In this document: piece after piece, positions 35,807 to 47,157 of the stretch | Numbering within the stretch: the stretch's first letter is position 1 | Layout: the number at the start of each line of letters is the position of its first letter | Source of the DNA: Ignelater luminosus | Lineage: Eukaryota > Arthropoda > Insecta > Coleoptera > Elateridae | DNA: 64,000 bases | Direction of reading: 5' to 3' | NCBI GenBank assembly: GCA_011009095.1 | Contig: VTPC01001902.1 | Location: forward strand, 228,397 to 292,396 | Made by a program: the position numbers and the translations under genes | The notes under the pieces: model-generated | What the model saw: only the letters and a program-made list of their open reading frames with translations | The model's database searches: none | What the model was told of the DNA's origin: nothing

Positions 35807-36446
35807 CAGGGTATCCTGCAATAGGATGTACATAGCTTAGGCACAGATTAAACAAAGGTCAGATATTTCACTCCCTATTTCACCAATGTTCCCATTTTTT
35901 ATCTCTGTGCATTTACATTTGCAGCTCTGCGAGTTTACCATGCCTACTCTTTTACGCGCATTTTATGAAAAGTGCATACCATGCTGTGCTGCTTGCGCAG
36001 TACATGTCAAAATAGCAAGCTCTGGGAGTTGCTTTGAGAGAAAGAGAGCAATAGAATCAACAAATTTGTTGAAGTGAAATATCTGACTTTTATTTAATCT
36101 GTGGCTTAGGTATGTGTTCCTCAATGTTCTTTCAAGTTGAAAAGCTCGAATAAACATGTGGTCTAAACTCTCAAGTCAGTGGTTACAAGGTTATTCCCAG
36201 TTGAATATTCAAAATATGTGTTCAAACTTAGCTAATTGAGATGATCATTTCGAAGATTTGAAATTTGCCTACATTTTCAATTTTGTGAAACTTGAAGTGA
36301 TGTCATTATGTAATAAAATTTTTGAAATTTCACTTATTGGTATTTTCTCGCATATCAAAGTGCAAATAACTTTGCAACATGTAACTTTTCAACTTAAAAG
36401 AATGTCAGGCACACGTATTTAAGGTAGGCACTTTACATACACCCTG
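35807..36446. mobile_element. Mariner-type MITE carrying a second MITE inside
   Basis: The outer ends CAGGGTATCC and CAGGGTGTAT (right end reversed) are flanked by TA. Further in, TTCTTTCAAGTTGAAAAG on the left pairs with TTCTTTTAAGTTGAAAAG reversed from the right. Removing the insert 35842-36103 and one copy of its 7-bp flank leaves an ordinary non-coding element of about 370 bp. It lies about 165 bp downstream of the CYB5R stop. Confidence 0.7.
35842..36103. mobile_element. 262-bp MITE, copy 1, nested, with 7-bp target duplication
   Basis: The ends are CACAGATTAAA and its exact reverse complement TTTAATCTGTG, with subterminal GTCAGATATTTCAC mirrored as GTGAAATATCTGAC. It is flanked by GCTTAGG on both sides (35835-35841 and 36104-36110). 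The interior includes CTGTGCTGCTTGCGCAGT and GCAAGCTCTGGGAGTTGCTT, shared with the second copy at 45344-45605. A 7-bp duplication is unusual for hAT (8) or mariner (TA), so I leave the superfamily open. Confidence 0.8.
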
Positions 36447-38369
36447 TATGTTATGAAATTAACAATACTTTTGATTTACAAAAAAAAGGCTTTTTGGCTT
36501 TTCTGTTATTAAATATAGATTCTATCTAATTTATAATATCTTGTTGAATATGTTGTGCTAAGCTGTTGCAGTTCTTTCCAGATCTACTGAATAGTCAGAA
36601 AAATTATATTCATTAATGAGATAACTTGGATGTATTTTTGACAAACAGTGACACTGGTAACTTCTGCTACTACAAAGCATGTTTTGTAACATAATAGCCA
36701 CTATGAGGATTATTCTTTTTCTATCAATCTTGCCACATTTACCGTTCAAATAGATTTAGAATGAACTGTGCATAGGTATATGTATATTTAAAGATGCTTT
36801 CTTTCTTCTAATGCAATAGATTAGTATGTAGGAGCTTACGAAACCATGTCATATCACATTTTCTCTTCATTCCATTTTGAATATTATGTTCCCTTACTTA
36901 AAAATGCATTTGTTTGGATGTGTTTATAGTATGTTTAGTAATACAGTTATTGGCATGAAAAATTGCAATGTATTGAAAAAAGATGTGTTATGTGAAAGGC
37001 TGATGACTAAGGAATGAGACTGATAAATAATGCTGGGTGGTTTTAGGCACTGATTTTGCAAATAACTCCTACCAAAATCTACACTTGCAATTGTACATGC
37101 GGTAGGGAATATACAGTGAATGAATCACTAATATAATATTAGTGTTACAGTGTACCGTTTACCCCTCTAGTACCATTGGTGCAAACATGTGAGTAAAGAA
37201 TTGGGAGTCGGAAACCTAAAACTGCATAGCACTACAAAAAATGTATTTGTTGATTTGTTGTAGTAAACTGAATGGCAATAACGGAGGGTTGATCCATTAT
37301 CCAGGAAAATGTACACTGATTCTGGTTTTTAAAATATTACTTTGTATTCTGATTTATTCCGTTGTACTCCAAGTTATTCTGTTGTATTCCAACATGGAAT
37401 ATTCTAAGTTATTCCGTTATATTCCAACTTAGAATGTTTTGGTATATTCCACAATATTTCCATGTACTCCAATTGATATTCCAATTTATTCCAAGATATT
37501 CTAGATTATTCCTCCATGTTCTGACCAAATCGTGTACTTATTTCAGCTACTGGATCACCCTTCGCAATAACCTATTACAATATAAATTTGAAAAACTGCT
37601 AATAAAGTTGATTTATTCAACTTCATTATAATTATAAAGCTTTAAAAAGCACAGTCCCACAGTCATCTTCAAGATTATCACATTTAAAGCAGAAAACCTA
37701 AATATTAAAAACTTTATAAATACATATTTATTAAAGGCAATCTTTATATTAAAATGGTTGGTGCAAGGGTTTTTGTTTTGTTGTACAGTAATTCTTAATG
37801 AAAATAATATTGTATTACTTGAAAATCTACATCTGGTATTCTGCATTTAGTTACTAGTTACCATTAAATCTTCTGTTAGGTTATTTTCTTTTCTACTTGT
37901 TTGTTATAATATTGTTCCAGTATAAATAAATACTATTTCAAGTTTGACAGTTGTTATAATTTGTATAGAAACTTAGAAGATATAGATAGTGACTTGTCCA
38001 GGTGACCAGTCATAGGTACGGACCTGTAAGTTTTTTCATTTATGAATATTTTTTAATGAAATTATATTATAGTTGCTAAATGCAATTTCTTGAGACATTA
38101 AACACATTAATATTGCTTCCGGTTTCACCAAAAATGACATCAACTTTCATATTTTAAACGGGACACCCCGTAAATTTTTCATATTTTGATTCTACAGAAA
38201 ATTCTAATTCACTACCCTAGTTTTTGTTAATTTTTATTTCTATGGTTACTAAAAAATTCAGTTTTTTATGGCTTAATGTTGGATGTAGTCCAAACTGTTT
38301 GAATTAATCAAGTAACTGTAGGAAACTTTAAATTCAAATTAGATTTGTTTTATAAGTATATGGCAACAA
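36447..38369. other. Intergenic, no gene recognised
   Basis: AT-rich DNA with one degenerate tandem region (37344-37520, listed separately) and one isolated mariner-type end, GGGACACCCCG, near 38160. No supported coding frame. Confidence 0.4.
37344..37520. repeat. Degenerate minisatellite of TTATTCC / TATTCCAA units
   Basis: TATTCC or its close variants (TACTCC, TTTTCC-like) recur roughly every 10-20 bp for about 175 bp, for example TTATTCCGTTGTACTCC and ATATTCCAACTTAGAATG. No coding capacity. Confidence 0.6.
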
Positions 38370-38645
38370 TGGTCGCATTTGTAAGACTCAACGGTTACCG
38401 CTACGCCACCTTTCCAACTGTTGGCGTCTTATGAATACAAACATTAGAGCAGAATCATTATATCATGTGCAGACGTTAAATTTGCTGTTTCCGCCAGTAA
38501 ACTCAACAGTTCTCGCAAATGTAGCGTACTTTAAAAGTGCTACAAAACATGGCCGACCACTCCCAAAGTAGCGATAAAGTAGCACTGCATTCGTAAGACA
38601 AATCAGTAACTGTTCCGCAACTGTTGAGTCTTACGAATGCGACCA
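38370..38645. mobile_element. 276-bp MITE with long inverted ends
   Basis: The left end TGGTCGCATTTGTAAGACTC and the reversed right end TGGTCGCATTCGTAAGACTC differ at one position and extend into AACGGTT / AACAGTT. The motif AACTGTTG or its inverse recurs several times inside. It is less AT-rich than its surroundings and non-coding. The target duplication is not clear. Confidence 0.7.
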
Positions 38646-39898
38646 ATCTGAACTTCCAAAGGCCCATAACCTCATTTTTTAAATATCATTTCATTGGGAC
38701 AAGTAGGCCATTGGATGAAGAATTTTCTACAGATTTAACTGATACTACATTAGGTACTTGTTTGACTTGCCAAGAAACTTTTTCCTTATCCGAAAAGAGT
38801 TACAAACGATTGCAATTAAATGACAAATTGAGTTGAGATTAGAATTCAAAAAGATAGTGCTGTTATACGGTTCCTTATCTTTATTTTAAACAAAAGAATC
38901 ATTTGAATAATGATGCCATTTGACATTTAATCACAATCTTTTATAGTAGTCTGCATCAAATAAATCATTTTAATTTGAATTAAATTAAAGACCAATACAT
39001 AGAAATGGAAATATTGGCTACACAAGATTGAACTCGGAAACTTATAACTGGGAAAGGTCAAACTTCTTGAGTTTTTTTTTATTGCATGTATTGACAGCAA
39101 ACTTGTTTGCAGTGTGTATGTAAAGTAAGGAATAATATTCATATTTTTTTTTTAGTATCACTGTTTGGAAGAAAAGCTCGGACACATCAATTTCATTTTT
39201 TTCCTACCGATTTTATGGATGTTGATTTTAATTTTTTAGTTTACTCTGGGACCTATGACGTCGTCAACTTTTTTTTTAAAGTAGATTTTTTTCTGAGTTC
39301 AGCAATACCCCACATGTGGTATTTAAAATCAATAGTTTTAGAGATATGGAAGATTTGATGAAAATAGTTAAACTTGAAATTTTAATGTTTTGATATCTGG
39401 TATGGAGGTAACAGAGGTGCTGGTTTTTTTATAATAATAATATGCGAGTTCGTTTAATAATAATAAAAAGTTATTTATTAAACTTTGTACACAGATTACC
39501 AAGTTATTACAATTGTTGTGGAACCGTAAAGAACCGACCAACTGATGTGAGTTGATGTTCGGCTGAGATTCAAACACTGTGAGAGAGTCTTTAAAATGTT
39601 TACAAGCTTTATATATATACAAGTCATGCCAAGAGCGGGGTTCGTAGAAAAACTGCAATAATGATTTTCTAAAAACTTCTAATAAAAGAGTTTTGTGTTA
39701 GATACTCTAAGAATTAGGCAGTAAACAAAATTCTTAAACCTTCTACGGAAATTATTTATAATGCATAAAAGTGTTGAAGATATTTGTAAAGAATTTTAGG
39801 TACGTTTGAAAGGGATTAAAAACAAGACCCTTTTTCTATGTAGGTTTGGCTTGACATCACATTCCAAAAACTAAATCTTCGAATGTCTAGTTTTTAGA
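38646..39898. other. Intergenic, no gene recognised
   Basis: Several short open frames (about 38624-38836, 39107-39358 and 39368-39658) lack family motifs. I see no exon structure linking them. Confidence 0.35.
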
Positions 39899-40178
39899 AA
39901 GTGTTCCCACACTGGTATCAACAGGATGGTGCACCACCACATTATTCACTTCGTGTTAGAGAATACTTAGATGAAGTCTTTCCTAATAGACAGATAGGAA
40001 CACACAGTCCAACGGAATGGCTGGCTAAATCTCCTGATCTCACTCCACTTGATTTTTTTCTTTGGGGGTGTTTAAAATCACATGTGTATCACTCAAAACC
40101 TTGAAGTTTTGATTTTAAATACCCCCAAAGAAAAATTAAGTGGGGTGAGATCTAGCCGGCCATTCCGTTGGACATAAG
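39899..40178 (+). pseudogene. Mariner-like transposase fragment ending in a hairpin
   Basis: The frame at 39901-40103 reads FPHWYQQDGAPPHYSLRVRE, then EWLAKSPDLTPLDFFLWG and KSHVYHSKP. This is the central/C-terminal DDE region of an insect mariner-type transposase, including the second catalytic D (QQDGAPPH) and the SPDLTPLDFFLWG block. Immediately after, 40104-40178 is the inverted repeat of 40010-40085. The fragment therefore folds back on itself (GTCCAACGGAATGGC is repeated inverted). Both 5' and 3' parts of the gene are absent. Confidence 0.8.
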
Positions 40179-40234
40179 TGAAAATTAACATTGAATATGG
40201 TGTATACACCTGGACAAGTTATCACCTTGTTATA

Positions 40235-40943
40235 CAGGGTGTTTCATTAATAATTGGAAATATTTTAACTGTAGAATCCTAAGTTCAAAATATTAAGATT
40301 TAACCCAAATCACTTAGATAAAATGTAGCTCCTTACTGAGTTGCAGGGTGTTTTATTTAAAAATTTAAAAACTATTCGTTTCAAGAAATTTTAATAAATA
40401 ACATTATCTTTTGTTGCTAATAGGGTTTAAAGTTTCATTTGTGTAATAAATGCAATCCTATGACCCAAAAACACCGACATAATTAATACACATTAAAATC
40501 AAATAACTGTGCCGCTTCATTTTTAACTTTAAATATCTCGAAAAATAATGACTGTATCGCTATGAAAGAAGAGTATGTTATTTACATAGAAAGTATTGGA
40601 GAATCAAAGAATTGTGCTAAAATGGCAATTCCGCCAGTGGCGTAGAATTTGGGAAGGGTCAATCATTCACTTGCCCCTATCGTATGCCTCTGGTAGTAGC
40701 CAGAAACGTTTATTTAACATAATATAGTAGGGTGTACAGTACCTACACTTTCTGCCAAATATGACAAGGATACGTCAAATAGTTTTAAAGTACTAGGTAC
40801 AAATCGTTTTTAAATTTGTAAATAAAACACCCTGTAACTCAGTAAGGAGCCACAGTTTATCTAAGTGATTTGCGTTAAATCTTAATATTTTGAGCTCAGG
40901 ATTCTACAGTTAAAATATTTCCAATTATTAATGAAACACCCTG
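40235..40943. mobile_element. 709-bp palindromic mariner-type MITE with doubled ends
   Basis: The ends CAGGGTGTTTCATTAATAAT are near-perfect inverted repeats for about 110 bp, flanked by TA (40233-40234 and 40944-40945). About 110 bp inward each arm carries another end-like motif, CAGGGTGTTTTATTTAAAAA (from 40344) and its mirror ending at 40834. A second potential element (40344-40834) is therefore enclosed in the first. No transposase frame inside. Confidence 0.8.
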
Positions 40944-40977
40944 TATATGAGCAACATTGTAACTTATTTTTCTGTTA

Positions 40978-41560
40978 CAGTGAAAGCCTCCTTAACAGTC
41001 ATTTCTTATGAGTGGACATCATAAACAACATAGTTTTTATAATAAAAGAACCCCTATTGAATGGACATTCTCTTGAATGGCCGTGGACAATATTTTTTCT
41101 CCTATCGATTTAGAATTCCCCTTGAATGGACACAACACACAATGCTCTGTTATTATGCAAATGCATAAATGCTGTTTGTCAATCAAGCAAAAAGGGAAAG
41201 TACTCTACTGTGATCTATCAAGATGAAAAAAGAAAAAAATGTGTTAAAGAGAAAATGAAAATAATAGGTATATTAACTTTAAGCCCACAATATCTCCCTA
41301 TCTGTAACATCTTTCCTATGTAGATAGGAAGTATTGTTTGCTCATAGTCAATATATTGGTATTATCACACAGTCATTTTGAATGTTCCAGGAGTAAATGT
41401 TTGACAACACTGTCGATTTTACTTGTTTTGGCCCAAACTGCTTCAGACACTGTAACTGACATAACACACTGTTTTCTTTCTGATATCTTTACCTTATCAA
41501 AATTTTCATATATTTCGGTTTTTCAGAACCATCCAGTTAATTTTTTCTTATGAGCATTAA
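40978..41560. other. Possible left end of a pogo/Tigger-like element
   Basis: TA then CAGTGAAAGCCTCCTTAAC with following GAGTGGACATC / GAATGGACATT motifs resembles the start of pogo/Tigger elements (CAGTGAAACCTC...). The open frames that follow (41126-41323 and 41338-41553) have no clear transposase motif and I found no right end. Tentative. Confidence 0.25.
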
Positions 41561-42413
41561 AATGGATTTTCTCATGGGTCAATAGAGAATTTATGCAGAT
41601 TTTAATAATGTACGAAATGTCAAGTATCTCAATCTGTTAATAAAATAGTTAAAATTAAACTAGTTTAGTATGCTAAGAAGCATGTTTCATTACTTAGTTT
41701 ATCATTTACATTAACAAATAAATAATTCTGACCAATGTTTACTTGATCATTGAACTTATTGGCTAAATCTTTACAAGTTCTAAGCACTAATGATTATGAA
41801 CTGTTTTACAGAATGATAAGGCCAAGTATAAATGTCACTTCAAAACATTTATAGCTACATTTGTTTTTAAGATATTCACGAAAACCCTAAATTTTTTGTC
41901 TTATTGGTTTTGGTAGTTTTCATATTATAGTTTTAATACTTACACATTATTAAGACGCTTTTTAAAGCTAAACATGACCGTGTAATTAATTTAATTATTA
42001 TGTGTTCTGGAGTTACACTTACTAATTTCTATTTAACCGATCCTATCTTTTATAGTTTCCAAGATCCCCATGCTGATCATGCCTGCTTTGGACACACTGT
42101 ATATCGTATGTGGGAATTTCAGTTTGATAGATATCTACAAATTTATTATTTTTTAAATGAAATAAATTTTACTTTTTTAATAATTAAAATTTAATTAAGT
42201 CACAAGAAAAATATATATATATATCATTACTAGCATATTAAATTATAATATTCGAGTTTGTTATAAAAGAAAGTACTTATTTAATATAAGTATTATAATT
42301 TACTTCATACAATTAATAGGCTATAAAATCTAATATTTCAAAATGAGACTTCTTCATTATATAATAAAAAAACATATATAATGCTAAAAATACTATCAAT
42401 TGAACAAATAATT
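41561..42413. other. Downstream flank of the SLC35A gene
   Basis: AT-rich with an (AT)n run near 42213-42224. The 3' UTR of the minus-strand transporter presumably occupies its right end. No other gene recognised. Confidence 0.4.
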
Positions 42414-44387
42414 TTAAGCAATAATCACATTTTGTTTGGGAACATAACCATATAAGAAGATCGAAAATATAACCAAAATAGCACCAATCACAAACCGTAT
42501 AGTTAAAACAAAATTAAAAAAATAAATAGAAGCTATACATGAAATAACGATGGCTAAAGATGTGGCGAATCCTTTTAAAATATTATCAGCATATTTCACA
42601 ACCATTGCAACCAAAAGACCACCACCAGCTTGTAATATTATAAGGTATCGAATAAATTTATCATATCCAAAGAAAAATCCTTGGTTCCTTATTATTTCTC
42701 CATCTGACACAAAACATGTGAGCAGGCCAAATGGCAATGAGCACATACTAAGCTGAATATTACGCATCCATACACTTATATCACTTCCCTTGAGCATTTT
42801 CTCAAAAAATATTCCAGCAAAACCTGATAAAACACAAGCAGCAAGTGCTGCTAAAAAACCAAGAACTCTGTTTTGTTCTCTAGCTATATTTGCAACAGAT
42901 TTCTCATCTGAATGAGCCAATTGCACTAGAACTACCCCTACTACAAGGCTTACTAATGATAACCATTGTGTTTGTAGTAACTGTTTGCGTAAAATTATCA
43001 CAGCAAACATGGCTGTAGTTAAAATCTTCAACTGGTATGTCACCTGCAATTAAATATAAAATTAAAAGTGAATTTCTGAACAATTTTGAAATAAAATCAT
43101 ACCTGATATGTTGCAGCATCTAAGTGGGAAGCAGAGACATACAATAAATTATTTTGAATTACATATACAAATGATGGTACACATACTTTCAATGTATCCA
43201 GAGGTTGTTTAATTATGGTTTTATCTAGTTCATTTATTAGTTGAATGATGCCTCCTGATTGAACATATACTATTGAAAGACATGTCGCCAGTTTAACCAC
43301 TTCAGCCATTAACACAGCTAAAAAGAAAATTACAAGTTCAATAAGAACAGATTTTGAAATGTTCTTGATATGGCAGGCACTATTGTTTATCTTTGTCTGG
43401 AAATTCCATTTTCAACAATAAATATACACTACAGTGTTTTAGGAAAGCTGGAGAACTTCAATAAACCTTGATTTATCACCCCAATAATCTTTTTTTGACA
43501 GTCTACAATAAAAACATAAAGCCTATGAAGAAAAAAAATGAATCACCCTGTATATACACCAGGTAGTGAAATGATTGCCTTTTCTTTTTTGTTAGGTTGG
43601 CAGTAAGAAAAATTTGCAAACTACCAGCACTGATATCTTCCAAATTTAAATTGATGACAACTTCTGTGATGGTAATTAATTCTGCAATCTAGTCATAATT
43701 CAAGTGTTTTATCACAATGAACTAGCATTAAATTTAACATTACTATTGTTATCTTAACAATTAAGATTTTCAAAAGAATTTAGAACATTTTAATTTGAGT
43801 TTAATAATAAAATATCTATGGGAAAAGAATAAGAATTCAATAATTTAATTAACAGGAACTAGAAAATGAAAGTATAAGAAAAGATTTAAAAAAAGAAATT
43901 GCCAATGGTATGTATAGGTAGGTAATTTATTTCTTAACTGATTCACTCTTACTTCTACCACATATTATTACATATAAGTAAAAATAAAATTCAAGTTCTT
44001 TTTGAGTGAACACTAATGAGTTTACAAGAAAACATTTAATGATCTTATCTTACGAGTTAAATAAATTGTTTGTATCAATTCTATCTAAATTCACAAATCT
44101 CAAAAACATTGACGAGATGTAATTAAGAATGCAAATGTAAAGAATTGATATTGGTTAATGATATGATAAAAGAAAACTAACCAGTAGACGATAAAAACAT
44201 GTCTCCATCTCTTGTTCGTGCATAACGCATACTAAGTCCAAGTAAAGCATTTTGTACTGTTAATGTTACAAGACTAACATATTTCAGGGTTTGTCCATTT
44301 CCTGAACTACTGTAATCTAAAAGTATAAAAATGTTTCTAAATTAAATTCATAAAACTAAATCATATTGAATTACCTATTCTCTTCAT
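42414..44387 (-). CDS. SLC35A: SLC35A-type UDP-sugar transporter (UDP-GlcNAc / UDP-galactose), 330 aa, 4 exons
   Basis: Golgi multi-pass antiporter that imports a UDP-sugar for glycosylation in exchange for UMP. Minus-strand exons: 44375-44387 (13 nt), 44182-44316, 43103-43317 and 42414-43043; phases close. Family blocks: LKYVSLVTLTVQNALLGLSM, RYARTRDGDMFLSSTAVLMA, IQNNLLYVSASHLDAATYQV, TYQLKILTTAMFAV, GFAGIFFEKMLKGSDISVWM, RNIQLSMCSLPFGLL, and VVKYADNILKGFATSLAIVI. The C-terminal tail is short (VPKQNVIIA). It is closest in pattern to SLC35A2/A3; sequence alone does not decide the substrate, and insect Ugalt is a likely counterpart. The first exon codes only MKRI plus one base. It was chosen because the next exon has no ATG before the conserved block and this one splices in phase. 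Confidence 0.93.
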
Positions 44388-45343
44388 TTTTTCAAATATT
44401 TCTGAAAAATTTAATAAGTATTGTTGATGAGAAATACTGTCTTTAGTAGTATAGAAAAAATAATGTTCCACAATTTAACCAAAATGTTAATACTAAGCAA
44501 AAACTACAATAATGAATTTATAGTTTTTAATTTAATAAATCATCCTTATGCATAATGCACCTGTGCTTTACAAGTTCCCATTACTTCAAAGCAATTCTGC
44601 CTTTGTATACTTCAAACAATTTTCTTTATAGGTGTACCAAAGGTGTATACGTTGTCACATTTCAACACATTCTTGCTGACCTTGAATGAGCGTCAACATT
44701 CTTGACATTTTAAAGTTGCTGCGTTCAGGGTCGGCAAGTGCCCATCATCAAATTGTACTAGTCTTTTTCACGGATAATGTTCAAGAATGTGGAATTCAGT
44801 TTGTACGTTTCTCAATAAACTTAAAATCAAAATGTAATTCAATTAAAACATGCCTCTCTCTTTAATTTAGTTCATAATAAAATAGTTCGATTGTTCAAAA
44901 ACTCAGGAAATGAAAATCTTTGTATTATAAGTTGGCAGTAAAGAATTCGTAAATACCGTAAATATACAGCGTATCCTTAATTTGAGACTCACCATCATCG
45001 GGATCTCGAAAACCGTATAAAAGATACGAAATCGGTTATAGAAAAAACGGGAAAATACATGAAAATAATGAAATAAAACAAGTTTGCCATATTTGTAATA
45101 AATGCTGTGCTTTCTCTTATTTAATTTCATTTTGTAGTATGACTGAATTTCCATGAATTTTTTATTGGACTATTTTGAAGAAACAAGAATATCAGTAAAC
45201 TGATTTTTAAAAGAGGCACCTTTTTTTTAGCTTAACCGACTTTGCACCTCTTAACCTCTTATACAGTTTCCAATATCTCATTCTCAATGCGGTGAGCCTC
45301 GAATTCGATTCTGTATGCTATGAAAGACACAAAACACATACAT
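44388..45343. promoter_or_regulatory. Upstream region of the SLC35A gene
   Basis: Promoter/5' UTR by position (minus strand). No clear core motif. The rest is AT-rich and featureless. Confidence 0.3.
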
Positions 45344-45605
45344 CACAGATTAAATGTAAGTCAGATATTTCACTCTCTATACCACCAATGTTCACATTTT
45401 TTGCCTTTGCTATGAGAGTTACCCCACACCTACTCTTTTACGCGCGTTTTATGAAAAGTGCACATTATACCCAGTGATTATACCACGCTGTGCTGCTTGC
45501 GCAGTGCATACCAAAATAGCAAGCTCTGGGAGTTGCTTGGAAAGAGAGAGCAATAGAATCCACGAATCTGCCGAAGTGAAACATCTGACTTTTATTTAAT
45601 CTGTG
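45344..45605. mobile_element. 262-bp MITE, copy 2
   Basis: Same family as 35842-36103: CACAGATTAAA / TTTAATCTGTG ends, GTCAGATATTTCAC and its mirror (here GTGAAACATCTGAC), plus shared internal blocks including GCAAGCTCTGGGAGTTGCTT. The total length is identical at 262 bp despite internal indels. Flanking 7-bp repeats are not obvious here (ACATACAT versus ACAATACAT). Confidence 0.75.
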
Positions 45606-47157
45606 ACAATACATATTATTTGTGAAAGATAGGCGATAGGACTAGCAGATAGATATAAATCATGCTACTCATTGGGATAAACGTGGAGTAGAAGTAGAAT
45701 GAAGGCACGAAAGAAAAGACATACTACGTTCATGTGCCGAAAAAGAGTCGTATACGAGAACTAGAGGGTGTTCGGATATAAATCTGAAAAGATTTGTAGA
45801 ATATGTTATAGGCAATAGTTATCCCTCGTTTTGAGAAATATTCAAAGAAGCGTAACTTTGCAAACGTACTTGAAAGGATATTCAAAAGCCATCAATTCGT
45901 ACTAGTCCTGCCTCTATTTTTTAGGGTTTAGTACTACATTTTCATTAGTTCGTTTGAATTTTATTCTTTTTAACAAATCTTGTATTGCTACTACGGACTA
46001 GAACCCTGTTTAAATAAGGATTACGGTTACGGTTCCGGTTTCCCTAGTTTAAAAATATGGGTTTAGGTTCCGGTTCCGGTTTCATTTTTTTTGGGTTCCA
46101 TAATGGTTCCAAACAAACATGTTGAATTGAAAAACTAGAATTTTCAAATTTTCTTTAGGGTAAACTAACTAATATGTAGGAACTCTAGGGTAAACAAATA
46201 TTAAATTTAAATTTTTGTTGCAACAATTGTTACTTTCAGTATGTTAGGTGCAATTTTTATAGGATAATTATAGTTTCATGAACGCTACGGAACGGAAAAG
46301 AAAGAACCCTTCCTGATGTAAATTATAGGGGTTTCGGTTTCGGTTCTAAATTTGACAATGACTACAATCAAGGTTCTGATTCCGTTTTAAAATCATTTTG
46401 TTTCAGTACAGTCTGTTGAAAGTTAAATGCAACAGAAAGATATAAATTAGTCAACAATTTTTACATGTAAGTACATATTATGTGTTTGTTGAGTATTAAT
46501 AAGTATTACAGATTGAAGAATACATGTGTCCCCCAATTTATAAACCATTTCGTGATAGAACTTATTAGAAGTAAATTAAATAATCACAAACTTACCAATC
46601 TTTTATACTTTTATGAATTTATAATAAAAAAGTATGTAAAATCTCTATTTTTATTTAGAATAAATAATTGAGAAATAAACAAATAACGAATAAGGCGAAT
46701 AACGAATGAAGCTAATAACAAATAAAGAAATAAGGAATAAAAAATTATTTTATTTTTATTCGATTAATACCCAACTCAGCGTAGGTGTTTAGGATACAAT
46801 TATTAGACCACCCTGTATATGAAATATCATTTCTTGTGTTCAGAAGGAAGCAGCAATTAGCAGCAGTTGTTGGTAAAAAATTCCTGGACGATCAACAGCG
46901 AACGTTAATTTCCGTAAAGACAAGGACAACACTGCTCATTATAAAAACATGAACATCGTCCAGCGTATTGTCACGAATCATGATTGTCATCTGTCAGTTA
47001 TCACTTCTATGGTTAATTCTTTGAGTTCTTTCATTCTTTGGTTCTTTGGTTAGGTCCAACGTCAGGTTAGGTGCTCACCTTTGGATGTAAAATCTCAATT
47101 CGAACGTAACAGTTTGCCACTTTTAGACAGCTTGTTTTAAAAGAGGATCAAAATATA
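45606..47157. other. Intergenic before EMC10, with simple repeats
   Basis: A GGTTCCGGTTTC-rich stretch runs over about 46025-46090. A lone mariner-type right end (CCACCCTGTATAT) sits at about 46800. The EMC10 promoter should lie near the right end (AGGTTAGGT near 47063). No gene recognised. Confidence 0.4.
46675..46755. repeat. Short degenerate tandem repeat (AATAACGAA-like units)
   Basis: Variants of AATAACGAAT / AATAAAGAAAT recur about seven times. Confidence 0.5.

Noticed and set aside
41126-41553. Two adjacent open frames as exons of a gene
   Set aside because: No protein-family motif, and they follow a possible pogo-like end, so they are more likely transposon debris or chance.
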